This document shows, piece by piece, positions 42,495-52,411 of a stretch of 54,459 nt of DNA. The position numbers were made by a program, and so were the translations under genes. Source of the stretch: a bacterium (GTDB lineage Bacteria; Verrucomicrobiota; Verrucomicrobiia; Limisphaerales; UBA11358); NCBI GenBank assembly GCA_021817945.1, contig JAKAFL010000023.1:1-54459 (forward strand), written 5' to 3'. Under the pieces are notes generated by a model. That model did no database searches and was not told the DNA's origin. It saw only the letters and a list, made by a program, of their open reading frames with translations. Each line of letters opens with the position of its first letter. The stretch's first letter is position 1.

Positions 42495-42961
42495 ACTTTG
42501 GCATTTAGCATAAGGCATGCCGAGGCCTAATGCCTTTCAGGAGGAGTTGGAATGAGTTCGTCGCTGGCGGCGTTTGGGTGGGTGAGCGGTGGGGGTTGGG
42601 ATTTTGTAATGCCAATGAAATAAGCAAGTTATGTATGCCATCCTGCAAGGTGTTCCTAAATCAAACAGGGTCATGGTCTGCCATCCGTTTGGGGAGGGTG
42701 CCATTTTCAACGATTTCTATGATTGTGACAAACTGTTCTGATTCTGGGGAAAAAACCGGATAAGCCGGCATTGTCCAGGACAGACGTCCATGAGATGGTT
42801 GTTGCGAGGTATTTGGCTGGGCATCAACAGGCCATCTGCCTGTTGCGTGTCAAACCCATTGTGGGGGCGGTTCAGTGGGCTGGGGCATGAGTGTGGCTTA
42901 TCCTCAACCTGACTTGGGAAGCTCCCGTCTGGCCGGAGCGCCGCTTGGCAGTCAAACGGGG
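42495..42961. other. Gap with possible small ORF
   Basis: A minus-strand ORF at 42661-42771 encodes 36 residues (MPAYPVFSPESEQFVTIIEI through HDPV) with protein-like composition; a longer frame upstream is broken by TGA codons, so this could be the end of a decayed gene. Nothing else is supported. Confidence 0.4.
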
Positions 42962-45256
42962 CTATGGATTTCGCATTCCCGGAGGACGATCTTGAGTTGT
43001 CAGGCCAAATTGTTTGTTGGGTTGGGCGCCCATGACCAATTCAAGGGTGCCTCCTGAGACAATGTCTGCCTGGGAAATCCAACTATGAGTCAATGGCCGC
43101 CCATTCAGCGTGGCGGATTGAATATAGGGATGGCTGGGTGAATTATCCCTTGCAATCATCGTGAAGGAGCGTCCATGGTAAAAGCGCGGGTCAGGATGCA
43201 GGACTACTTTGTTGACCAGGGGACTGCCCAGCACATAGACCTCGCTGACTGGGTCCACGGGATAAAAGCCCATTGCAGAAAAAAGGAACCAGGCAGACAT
43301 CTGGCCGCAGTCGTCGTTGCCACAAATGCCTGCCGGCGAATCGTCGTATAACGAGGTGGCGATTTGGCGCACGCGGGTTTGGGTTTTCCAAGGCATTCCT
43401 GCGGCATTGTAAAGGTAAGCCACATGATGATCGGGTTCGTTGCCTTGGGAATACATTCCAATCACTCCCGTGACATCGGGAATCAAGGTCAGGTTGGGAA
43501 TGGTGTCCGGTGTGTCGAACAATTCATCCAGTCTGGCGGCAAAAGGCTGGTCCCCGCCCAGCCGGGCAATCAGGCCGGGCACATCTTGGGGAACAAAAAA
43601 ATTATATTCCCAGGCGTTGGCCTCGGTGTATTCATCAAAGTTGATGCTCTCCATCTCCTTGCGGCCGAACGGAGTCACCCACGATCCATCCGCATTGCGG
43701 CCCCGCATGAAGCCGGTGGAGGGATCAAACACATTGGTCCAGTTCTGGCTCCGCTTGAAAAATTTTTCTGCCAGATCATGATGCCCCATGGCTTCCGCCA
43801 TGCGGGCGATGCAGGAATCATCATAAGCATATTCCAGCACCTTGGAAACGCTTTGAACGTGGTCTCCGGTGGGAATGTAACCCAGGGTCCTGTATTCACT
43901 GAGTTGTTCCCGATCCTGTTCGGTGCTGCGAATCATGTCTTGGAGTGCGGTTTCAGTGTCGTACCCGCGAATCCCCTTCAAATAGGCGTCGGCAATAATG
44001 GGAATGGCATGGTTGCCTATCATGCACCAGGTTTCCTTGCCGCCTTCCGGCCAGACCGGCAGGGTGCCATGGCCAAATATCTGATCATGATCCAGCATGG
44101 TCCGGATGAAATCATTCACCCGGCCGGGTTGAATAAGAGTCAGCAGGGGGCTTTCGGCCCGGAAAATGTCCCATAAGGACATTTCGGTGTAGTAATTATA
44201 TCCCCGGGCCTGATGAACCAACCCATCTGGGCCGCGAAACTGTCCGTCCACGTCGCTCAGAAGGGTGGGAGCCAGCAAGCTGTGATAGAGGGCCGTGGCG
44301 CAGGTTCTGGCCAGGTGACGGTCTGGTGTCTGAATTACGATACTGCCCAGGGCTTTTTTCCACTGGCTGCCTGCTTGCCGTGCGGTTTTATCAAAATTCC
44401 AGCCGGGAATCTCGGAGTGCAAATTCCTTCTTGCGCCTTCCACGCTCACGGTGGAAAGTCCCACGCGCACCAGGATTGGCGAATCGGATCGTGTTTGAAA
44501 ATCAAAGTGGCCCTTGGTTTCCCGGCCTTGGGTTTCGGCGCCTGGGAGATCATGATCCGCCTGAGCCACGCCAAAAGATTGGAAAGGCTGGGAAAATTCC
44601 ATCACGAAGTAATACACCTTGTCTCCGCCCCAGCCATTGCTGCGGCGAAATCCACTAGCCGTGTGGTTGTTTTCCACCGTAAGCCCGGCATCGGTCACCG
44701 GGTTGGCAATGCCATGCTGCAGGTCCATGATCAGGTGGGCCTGGGAGGAATTGGGAAAGGTGAATCGCGCCAGTCCTGCCCGGGCCGTGGCCGTGAGTTC
44801 CACGGTCACGCCTTCATCCGGCAACGCCACCGAGTAGTACCCCGGGCTGGCTTTTTCCTGCTGGTGAGCAAACCGGGCGCGGTAACCCTGCCCAGGCTTG
44901 TTTCCCGGTACCAATTGCACCGGTCCCACGCAGGGCATGATCAGAATATTGCCCAGGTCCCCGCAACCCGTTCCGGTGAGGTGGTTCATGGTGAACCCCA
45001 GGATGCTGTCGTCCGAATAATGGTAGCCGGAGCTGCCATCCCAGCCGCTATCCCGTGTGTCGGGTGAAAACTGAACCATTCCAAAAGGTACCGTGGCTCC
45101 GGGATATACATGGCCATGGGCGTCAGTTCCAATGAATGGATCCACATCGGCCAGCGAGACGGCTGGAGACGGAGTGGGAGCCAGCCACAGGCTCAGGCAC
45201 AACGAACCCAGGATGGGGCTTGACCGTGAAGGACGGAGGACGCGTGGAATATTCAT
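42962..45256 (-). CDS. GH92 alpha-mannosidase
   Basis: A 764-residue secreted enzyme of the GH92 exo-alpha-mannosidase family. The start MNIPRVLRPS leads into a signal sequence (SLCLSLWLAPTPSPAVS), then DVDPFIGTDAHGHVYPGATVPFGMVQ, the family hallmark. Further blocks are SGYHYSD, GFTMNHLTGTGC, GNEPDHHVAYLYN with catalytic Glu, and GNDDCGQMSAWFLFSAMGFYPVDP with calcium and catalytic residues. It releases mannose from alpha-mannans or host N-glycans. ATG 45256 was chosen over 45313 because it gives a clean signal peptide. A divergent GH2-like gene starts 98 bases away. Confidence 0.95.
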   Translation of the reverse strand: MNIPRVLRPSRSSPILGSLCLSLWLAPTPSPAVSLADVDPFIGTDAHGHVYPGATVPFGMVQFSPDTRDSGWDGSSGYHYSDDSILGFTMNHLTGTGCGDLGNILIMPCVGPVQLVPGNKPGQGYRARFAHQQEKASPGYYSVALPDEGVTVELTATARAGLARFTFPNSSQAHLIMDLQHGIANPVTDAGLTVENNHTASGFRRSNGWGGDKVYYFVMEFSQPFQSFGVAQADHDLPGAETQGRETKGHFDFQTRSDSPILVRVGLSTVSVEGARRNLHSEIPGWNFDKTARQAGSQWKKALGSIVIQTPDRHLARTCATALYHSLLAPTLLSDVDGQFRGPDGLVHQARGYNYYTEMSLWDIFRAESPLLTLIQPGRVNDFIRTMLDHDQIFGHGTLPVWPEGGKETWCMIGNHAIPIIADAYLKGIRGYDTETALQDMIRSTEQDREQLSEYRTLGYIPTGDHVQSVSKVLEYAYDDSCIARMAEAMGHHDLAEKFFKRSQNWTNVFDPSTGFMRGRNADGSWVTPFGRKEMESINFDEYTEANAWEYNFFVPQDVPGLIARLGGDQPFAARLDELFDTPDTIPNLTLIPDVTGVIGMYSQGNEPDHHVAYLYNAAGMPWKTQTRVRQIATSLYDDSPAGICGNDDCGQMSAWFLFSAMGFYPVDPVSEVYVLGSPLVNKVVLHPDPRFYHGRSFTMIARDNSPSHPYIQSATLNGRPLTHSWISQADIVSGGTLELVMGAQPNKQFGLTTQDRPPGMRNP

Positions 45257-45353
45257 GATTGTATGGAATTCAAGGTGGCAGAAAGCGCGGTTGAGAGCAT
45301 GTGGCCATTTCATGCCACATGGAGCTTGTTGTATTTCGTGTCATGATAAGTCC

Positions 45354-48300
45354 ATGCAGCAACCTACCCGAGCCAGGCAAGGCATTTCTTCCGCCGCGGC
45401 CCGCCTCCGGCCTTTTATTTTTTTGTGGGGATTCTGCCTCCTCATTGGATTGTTTCTGCCACGACAAACCGGGGCGTGGCAAATGCAGCAGGCTCCATTG
45501 ATGACGCGGTGGGCGGGGTTGGTGGATACCAATGCGCCGTTGCCGGAGTATCCCCGGCCTCAAATGGTGCGAACCAACTGGCTGAATTTGAATGGCCTGT
45601 GGCAGTTTCAACCAGGAGCCACCAATGATGCGGTCCCCTTTGGCCAGACTTTGCAGGAGCAAATCCTGGTGCCCTTTCCCATGGAATCAGCCATTTCCGG
45701 GGTGATGCAATACCATGAATTTTCGTGGTACCGCAAACTATTCACCATCCCCTCCACATGGGGCGGCGGGCATGTTCTGCTGCATCTGGATGCCGTGACT
45801 TGGCGGGCGACGGTTTATCTCAACGGCCATTTGCTGGGCGTGCACAGCGGTGGTTACGACCCCTTTGCTTATGATCTCGCGCCCTACTTGAATGGGGCAA
45901 CCAATGAATTGATCGTGGGGGTTTACAGTCCTGAGGACAATGGCGGGCAGCCTCGAGGCAAACAGACGCTCTATCCGGGCGGGATCATGTACACCTCATC
46001 CAGCGGCATCTGGCAGCCGGCCTGGCTGGAGCCGGTGGATGGCTGGGGAATAAGCAGCCTCAAAATGGTTCCCGATGTGGACAAGGGCCTCTTGCGCCTG
46101 ACGGTGAACACATTCGGCGTGGGCGGCCTGGCCGTGTCCGCATCTGTGTTTTCCAATGGCGTTCCGGTCCTCACCGCTTTTGGAACGCCTGGAAGCGAAC
46201 TGGACCTGTCCATTTCTAATGCCAGTTTATGGTCCCCGGAAAATCCCTTCCTGTATGATTTGAAAATCGTGGAAACCCACAACGGGATCACCAACGACGA
46301 GGTGAGCAGTTATTTTGGCATGCGGAAAATATCCACCAACATCGTCAATGGCGTGCCGGAAATCTATCTGAACAACCAACCCTATTTTGAGATGGGGCCG
46401 CTGGACCAGGGATTTTGGCCGGACGGAATCTACACCGCGCCGACCGATGCCGCGCTGGAGTATGATTTGCAGCAGGAAAAGGCGCTGGGCTTCAACATGG
46501 TTCGCAAGCATATCAAGGTGGAACGGCAACGCTGGTATTATTGGGCGGATAAACTGGGCCTGCTGGTGTGGCAGGACATGCCCAGCGGCAATTCCTACAC
46601 CTCCAATCCCAAAATCGTGGATCCCTTCCAATTCATGGCGGAGTTGACGGCCATGGTGACCAATCATTGGAACAGTCCCTGCATCATCATGTGGGACACC
46701 TTCAATGAAGGCCAGGGGCAGACCGATGCCAACCAGACCAACACGCCTTACCTGGTGCAAATGGTCAAGACCCTGGATCCATCCCGGCTGGTCAATGAGG
46801 CCAGTGGCGGGGCCTATTTTGGGGCGGGGGATGTTTTTGACCAGCACAGTTACCCGCCGCCGGGCGATCCCACCAGCAGCACCCAGGCTCCTGTGGACGG
46901 TGAATACGGCGGGATAGGGTTCCAGCAGGCGGGCCATCTTTGGAATCCCGCCCTGGCTGGCGGCAATTACGTGGGCGCCAATACCACCAATGACATCGCC
47001 ACCATTTACGATTCCTTTTCCGATCAATTGGTGAACAACAAAACCTCGTCCGGGTTGAACGCGGCGGTTTATACCCAGATCACGGATGTGGAGAATGAAT
47101 GCAACGGGCTGATGACTTACGACCGCTATCTCAAGCCCTCCATGGCAGCCATTCTGGCATCCAATCTCAAGGCCCGCATGGGACAGTCCTATCTCAATGC
47201 GCTGTTGCCCACCTCCCAGGAGCAGGGCCGTCTTTGGAACTACCTCACCAACACGCCTCCGTCCAATTGGTATGAAACCAACTTCGATGACTCGGCGTGG
47301 GGCAGCGGCCTGGCCGGGTTCGGAACTCCCATCACACCCAATGCGGTGGTTCGAACCCTCTGGAATACGGGTGACATCTGGCTGCGCCAGAAATTTGTGG
47401 TCGGATCCCTGACTCCCCAGGACCGGTCCCAATTTGTTTTCAACCTGTTCCATGACGAGGGTTGCGAGATTTACCTGAACGGGGTGCTGGCCGGTTCAGC
47501 CTCCGGTTATGTCACCTCCTATGTTTTGCTACCCTGCAACGCGGCGGGAATGGCCGCCTTGGTTCCCAATGCCACCAATTTGATCGCCGTTCACTGCCAT
47601 CAAACCACCGGGGGCCAGGATATTGATGTGGGTTTGTACAAACAGTTCATTTCCGCCAACGCCCTCATGGTTCCAACGGATATGCAGGGTTATTGGCCTT
47701 TGGATGAAACCAATGGAAACACCGCCGCCGATGCCACGGGTTCGGGAAACAATGGTGTGGTGACCGGGGCCGCATGGTCGCCTGACGGCAAGGTCAACGG
47801 TTGCCTGGTTTTTAACGGGGTCAATCAGAACGTGGAGGTCAACAATACCGTGGGAGGGGATTTCAGCCTGTCTTTTTGGGTCCAAACGACCCAGGCCGCC
47901 GGCACAGGAGCCTGGTGGCAAGGGGCGGGCCTGGTGGATGCCTTTGCCAGCGCCAATGACAGTGACTTTGGAGCCGCCTTGTGCGGCGGGCATTTTGCAT
48001 TTGGCGTCGGCAGCCCGGATGCCACGCTGCTTTCCACCAGCGCCATCAATGATGGCGCGTGGCACCAATGCGTTGCCACCCGAAAGCAGGCCACGGGCGC
48101 GATGGTCATTTACGTGGATGGTGTCATCCAAGCCGTCGGAACCGGAAGCACTGCGGTTCTCAACGCCTCCCCGGTCATCCGTTTTGGTTCATTGGCCAAC
48201 AACACGGGTTTCTTTGCCGGCAAACTGGATGATGTGCGCATCTACGATCGCGCCCTGGGCAGCAACGAGGTGCAGGCATTGTATGACAATAGCGTCTCGA

Positions 48301-50702
48301 ACGCCCCGGCCCCGGCGCCCTTGACCGCGCTGTCTGGCAACAACCAGGTGTTTCTTGCCTGGACCGGGGTTCCCGGTGCCACCGGCTACGACATCCGGCG
48401 CAGCTCCAGCCTGTCCGGGCCCTTTTTGCCCGTGGCCAATCCATTTGCCACCAACACCACTGATTTCAGCGCCTTGAATGGAAACACCTACTATTATGAG
48501 GCGGCGGCACAAAATGCGTTGGGCGACGGTTCGTGGACGGCGCCCGTGCGAGCCGCACCTTCGCTGAGCGCCTCCCTGACCACTTGGTTTGCGGCGGATC
48601 ATATTTCAGGCCTGACCAACCTGGCCTCCGTAACCGATTGGCCGGACCTGAGCGGAAACGGGGATGATGCCCTGCAACCGGCGCCCCAGTTCGCCCCCAT
48701 CCTGGTGACCAATGGATTGAATGGGCTTCCGGTGGTTCGGTTTGATTCCGCTGCCAGCAATAACCTGGCCTTCCTGCGTCCCGTGCAGGACGATTTCACC
48801 ATGTTTTGTGTCTTTCGCAGCACCCAGGGTTATGGCAACGGCACATTGTACTATCAAGGAGCGGGATTGGTGAACGGTGAGGTCAGCGGGGTGACCGAGG
48901 ATTTTGGCACCTGCCTCTTTTCCAATGGGCAGGTCAGTGCCGGGACCGGAAACCCCGATGTGGCCGTGGATTCAGTCCCCGGCTTTAATGACGGCCAGCC
49001 TCATCTCCTGGTTTTCAAACGCACGGAAAGCACGGGGGAATGCGATTTGTACATGGACGGGAATTTCATGGGGTCTGTCACCGGCAGCAGTCTTTCCCTC
49101 ACCGCCCCCTCCAGGCTTGTTCTCGGCTCCCAGCAAACCATGCTCTATTATTACACGGGTGACATTGCGGAGGTGAAAGTTTATGACTCGGCCCTGTCCG
49201 ATGCAGACCGTCAGGCGCAGGAAGCCGGGTTGATCCAAAAGTGGGGCATACAAACCCTGCCGCCTCCCGCTTCCCTCAATGCCACGGGAGGCAATGGCCA
49301 TGTGGAGGTTTCCTGGCCGGTCGTATCCGGAGCCATGGGGTACCAACTGTTGCGCTCCAGCACTCTCACCGGGCCCTTCGAGGTGCTTTCAATGCCGGTT
49401 ACAAACGAATTTGATGATGCCCAGGTGGTCAATGGTTCGACCTATTATTACGAGGTGCGGAGCATGTCTTCCGTGGGACAAAGCAGTGTTTCACAGGTGG
49501 CCAGCGCCACGCCGCAGGCGCCCCGGCCGGCAGTGTGGTACAAGGCCGATGCCGTGACTGGCCTGGCCCAAGGCGCGGCGCTGGGGGCATGGCCGGATGC
49601 CAGCGGCAATGGAATTTATGCCTTTCAAACCAACGTGAACCAGAGGCCCGTTTTCGAGACGAATGCACTGCACGGCCTTCCCGCCATCCGCTTTGCCTCT
49701 GCCGCTTCAACCTTCCTTTATTTTCAACGACCCGTTCAGGATGATTTCACCATGCTCGTCGTTTATCAGAGCAGCCAATCCAACCAGGGAAACGGCACTA
49801 ATTTCTACAATGGTTCCGGCCTGGTCAACGGGGACCAGCCGTTGGTGCAAAACGATTTTGGGACGGCTCTCAATGCCAATGGCCAGGTTCTGGCCGGGAC
49901 GGGCAATCCTGACACCAGCCTGCAATCTCCCGGCGGCTTCAATGATGGCCAGCCGCATGTCATGGCATTTGAACGAACCGCCAGTTCCGGTGCCCTGGCG
50001 CTATTTGTGGACGGGGTCCAGGTGGATTCCGCCGTGGGCGGCACCCAGTCGCTCACCAGTCCAGCCACCCTGGACCTTGGGGCCGTCCCCAGCGGGGGCG
50101 GATTTTTGGATGGTGACCTTGCCGAGGTCAAGATTTTCAGCTCCGCTTTGTCCGGCGGGGATTTGGTTGTGGAGGAAAATCAGCTTGCCTGCAAATACGG
50201 CCTTTCTTTGGGTGTGCCGGCTCTGGCATCGCCGGGCCAGCTTTCCGGCGCGGTATCGAACGGCGTCGTGACACTGAATTGGTCCGCTGTTTCCGGCGCC
50301 TCCAGCTACAGTGTCAGCAGTTCCACCAACGCCACCGGGCCTTATGCCAGTCTGGGCGTGGTCCAGCAGGGCACATCCCTTGTTATTCCACAACCCAATT
50401 TCGGCAGGACAAATTATTACGAGGTAACCTCCCTGAACCAGTGCCAGTCAAGCCCGGCATCCGCCCCGTTGGCGGTGTTCCAGCCTGCGCCCTCCTTGGT
50501 GACACTCCCCACGGGCCATGGCAGCTTGAACGTGCAATGGCCCCTATGGGCCGCAGGATGGAACCTGTTTTATTCCACCAATCTCACCCCGGCCACGCTC
50601 TGGATGCCAGTCACCAACGCGGTCACGCAACTCGGGAATATGCATCAAGTATCCATTGTGCCAGGCGGTGGCTCCGTCTTTTTTCGCCTCGCGCCCCCGT
50701 AA
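45354..50702 (+). CDS. Giant multimodular secreted GH2-like enzyme
   Basis: A 1,782-residue exported protein. After a signal sequence (FIFLWGFCLLIGLFLPRQTGA) a GH2 architecture follows: sugar-binding domain (WRATVYLNGHLLGVHSGGYDPF), immunoglobulin-like domain and TIM barrel with the acid/base Glu452 in TFNEGQ and probable nucleophile Glu517 in DGEYGG. Next comes a galactose-binding-like domain (NFDDSAWGSGLAGFGT ... DEGCEIYLNG) and then three LamG-like modules interleaved with fibronectin-III-like modules (VFLAWTGVPGATGYDIRR, VEVSWPVVSGAMGYQLLR, VTLNWSAVSGASSYSVS). The last 60 residues end VFFRLAPP, matching the end of the clan-A hydrolase. Possible activities are beta-mannosidase, galactosidase or glucuronidase. 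ATG 45354 leaves room for the divergent GH92 promoter. Confidence 0.9.
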   Translation: MQQPTRARQGISSAAARLRPFIFLWGFCLLIGLFLPRQTGAWQMQQAPLMTRWAGLVDTNAPLPEYPRPQMVRTNWLNLNGLWQFQPGATNDAVPFGQTLQEQILVPFPMESAISGVMQYHEFSWYRKLFTIPSTWGGGHVLLHLDAVTWRATVYLNGHLLGVHSGGYDPFAYDLAPYLNGATNELIVGVYSPEDNGGQPRGKQTLYPGGIMYTSSSGIWQPAWLEPVDGWGISSLKMVPDVDKGLLRLTVNTFGVGGLAVSASVFSNGVPVLTAFGTPGSELDLSISNASLWSPENPFLYDLKIVETHNGITNDEVSSYFGMRKISTNIVNGVPEIYLNNQPYFEMGPLDQGFWPDGIYTAPTDAALEYDLQQEKALGFNMVRKHIKVERQRWYYWADKLGLLVWQDMPSGNSYTSNPKIVDPFQFMAELTAMVTNHWNSPCIIMWDTFNEGQGQTDANQTNTPYLVQMVKTLDPSRLVNEASGGAYFGAGDVFDQHSYPPPGDPTSSTQAPVDGEYGGIGFQQAGHLWNPALAGGNYVGANTTNDIATIYDSFSDQLVNNKTSSGLNAAVYTQITDVENECNGLMTYDRYLKPSMAAILASNLKARMGQSYLNALLPTSQEQGRLWNYLTNTPPSNWYETNFDDSAWGSGLAGFGTPITPNAVVRTLWNTGDIWLRQKFVVGSLTPQDRSQFVFNLFHDEGCEIYLNGVLAGSASGYVTSYVLLPCNAAGMAALVPNATNLIAVHCHQTTGGQDIDVGLYKQFISANALMVPTDMQGYWPLDETNGNTAADATGSGNNGVVTGAAWSPDGKVNGCLVFNGVNQNVEVNNTVGGDFSLSFWVQTTQAAGTGAWWQGAGLVDAFASANDSDFGAALCGGHFAFGVGSPDATLLSTSAINDGAWHQCVATRKQATGAMVIYVDGVIQAVGTGSTAVLNASPVIRFGSLANNTGFFAGKLDDVRIYDRALGSNEVQALYDNSVSNAPAPAPLTALSGNNQVFLAWTGVPGATGYDIRRSSSLSGPFLPVANPFATNTTDFSALNGNTYYYEAAAQNALGDGSWTAPVRAAPSLSASLTTWFAADHISGLTNLASVTDWPDLSGNGDDALQPAPQFAPILVTNGLNGLPVVRFDSAASNNLAFLRPVQDDFTMFCVFRSTQGYGNGTLYYQGAGLVNGEVSGVTEDFGTCLFSNGQVSAGTGNPDVAVDSVPGFNDGQPHLLVFKRTESTGECDLYMDGNFMGSVTGSSLSLTAPSRLVLGSQQTMLYYYTGDIAEVKVYDSALSDADRQAQEAGLIQKWGIQTLPPPASLNATGGNGHVEVSWPVVSGAMGYQLLRSSTLTGPFEVLSMPVTNEFDDAQVVNGSTYYYEVRSMSSVGQSSVSQVASATPQAPRPAVWYKADAVTGLAQGAALGAWPDASGNGIYAFQTNVNQRPVFETNALHGLPAIRFASAASTFLYFQRPVQDDFTMLVVYQSSQSNQGNGTNFYNGSGLVNGDQPLVQNDFGTALNANGQVLAGTGNPDTSLQSPGGFNDGQPHVMAFERTASSGALALFVDGVQVDSAVGGTQSLTSPATLDLGAVPSGGGFLDGDLAEVKIFSSALSGGDLVVEENQLACKYGLSLGVPALASPGQLSGAVSNGVVTLNWSAVSGASSYSVSSSTNATGPYASLGVVQQGTSLVIPQPNFGRTNYYEVTSLNQCQSSPASAPLAVFQPAPSLVTLPTGHGSLNVQWPLWAAGWNLFYSTNLTPATLWMPVTNAVTQLGNMHQVSIVPGGGSVFFRLAPP

Positions 50703-50729
50703 CGTCCCCATCTGGTGCCAATAGATTTT

Positions 50730-50889
50730 ATCCTGTAAATCCTATTTATCTTGTCCAATGACTTTACCAACTACAGAAGAGTCACTCAGAGCGATGATCA
50801 AATCCGTGCACGACATCAGGCGAAGGGACAAGGGGGTTAATGGCGATCTTGGCATAAAAATGAGACAGGATTAACAGGATGGACAGGAT
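50730..50889. repeat. Inverted 9-nt-periodic repeat after the GH2 gene
   Basis: ATCCTGTAA ATCCTATTT ATCTTGTCC at 50730-50756 has a clear 9-base period, and its reverse complement reappears in diverged form at 50864-50889 (GACAGGATTAACAGGATGG). The pair could fold into a hairpin after the GH2 stop or represent a dispersed structural repeat. Confidence 0.55.
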
Positions 50890-51492
50890 GCCATAATGGA
50901 GGATCAAGAAATGACAAAAGGCGCTGGCGCATTATTGCCGTTCATTTGCATTAATGCATGCGTTTTCCACTCTTCCGCGCTTCGCTGGCGGGTCGAGGCA
51001 ATCAGAGATGCTTGATTGGTTCATGGGCCTGAAAATGGCGCACGTCTTTAACGCACGAACCATTTCAAAACCCATCGCCAGCCCACCGTTTTGACTCCCT
51101 CTCCGCCAATTATATTGGGGGAGAGGGCAGGGGGAGAGGTGGCGCTGAGATTTCGGGGTGAATGCCGTGTTTTCTTTGACGGGTGAAATGTTTGAATTCA
51201 ATGATGGTTCAAGACCAAACAGGGTCCCTTCCCGGTTGTTGTTGGCCCACTTTTTCAACGGATGACCCTCCGGAGCATCATTTCACGGATATTTAAAAAA
51301 AGATGGCAAAACTTTAAAATCGGGTAGGAAATAGGTCCGTGACGAATCCATGCCCAATTGATTCGCAGAACACAGGATTCTGTGCCGCATGGCAGGGAAT
51401 CGGGAGGGTTGGTTTGTTTCAAAGTGCGGTTGGGATTATCTGCGGCTGGGTTGCGCTGCGGGCGGAGACGGCGATGACGGTGGAATGGATAG
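50890..51492. other. Gap with inverted 243-bp repeat fragment
   Basis: No gene found. At 51096-51150 there is an inverted copy of the CTCCGCC/AATTATATTGG/GGGAGAGGG piece of the 243-bp repeat. Confidence 0.5.
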
Positions 51493-51708
51493 CCGGGCGG
51501 CAACGGCTATGATACATTTGTCCGCTTCAAAAATCTTCCCAACCGGCAAAAACCGCCCGTGGTTTTTGTATCCGGCAATTCCACTATCGAAAACCAGCAG
51601 CGCGCCCTTGAGCTTGGCGCAGTGGATTTCATTTCCAAGCCGTTTGACATGGGGGATTTTATCAATCGCATCCTGTCGCGCATCAGGCCAGCCGAAACCA
51701 CCGCTTGA
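51493..51708 (+). pseudogene. Truncated receiver-domain remnant
   Basis: In one frame starting after a TAG at 51490 the translation reads PGGNGYDTFVRFKNLPNRQ, then PPVVFVSGNSTIENQQRAL and LGAVDFISKPFDMGDFINR, ending RPAETTA before TGA at 51706-51708. This is the second half of a response-regulator receiver domain, with the conserved Lys of SKPF. The first half including the phosphorylated Asp is missing, and the upstream frame has stops. It is probably the remains of a deleted two-component gene. Confidence 0.65.
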
Positions 51709-51757
51709 CAACACCCTGCAAATTTGATGAGAAACTTCCGGAAAATCCGCGAGCGAT

Positions 51758-51982
51758 TCAACTCTGCTTTTTCCCAAGAAGTTTTTTGGCGGCGGCCAGA
51801 CGCTTCCCGGCGATTTTCAAATCATCATTGCCGTCGCAAAAATCAATCAGCAGCTTTGCCAACGAAATCAAATGCTCGACTTGGAAACTCAACGGTCGCC
51901 CGCGCCGACGGCACATTTCTTCCAGTTCCGCTCGCTGTTCCTCGGACATGCGGATGTTGTATCGGAGATTTTTCTTTGCCAC
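51758..51982 (-). CDS. Small ribbon-helix-helix-like protein
   Basis: A 74-residue protein from GTG at 51982 (VAKKNLRYNIRMSEEQRAEL), with a TTG alternative at 52003. The N terminus KKNLRYNIRMSEEQ is like the beta-strand plus helix of small ribbon-helix-helix regulators and antitoxins; a helix LEEMCRRRGRPLSFQVEHLI follows, and the tail is basic. No toxin gene lies next to it. The composition is clearly protein-like but the family is uncertain. Confidence 0.5.
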   Translation of the reverse strand: MAKKNLRYNIRMSEEQRAELEEMCRRRGRPLSFQVEHLISLAKLLIDFCDGNDDLKIAGKRLAAAKKLLGKKQS

Positions 51983-52411
51983 TTGTGAAGGCTGCCAAAG
52001 CAATCATACCAAGACGGTGCGAAAAAGGATTAACAACGGCAGACAATAGCACATAAACATTCACGCAATCGTTGCCCAAAATTTACGGGAATCATCCGGG
52101 CGAAAACTCAATTTCCCTGCTAACAAGGCAGGGTGAAATCAAAGCTGGAGCGAATATGAAAAAATTTAATCAGGCAGAAACGATTTTCAAATTTACGTAA
52201 AAACCTTTCATTTGCACTTGAGGAATCGGTTCGCCTTTTTAACAAAGAGTGGACAGCGGAAGTGATTATGCAACAGGGTCTGCTTTCCGATAATTTGAAA
52301 CATAAGTATTCTGTCCCTTGAGTTGAGCAACCCTGGTTGATTTAGCCCGACTTCCGCTATTCAGGTGGGTGTCGCATTATAAGTTGTTGGTAATCAAGCT
52401 AACGATCCAAA
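51983..52411. other. Gap before the insertion sequence
   Basis: AT-rich stretch of about 430 bases with no supported gene and no recognised regulatory site. The sequence around 52330-52400 (TTGATTTAGCCCGACTTCCG) shows no inverted match to the other end of the element. Confidence 0.45.
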
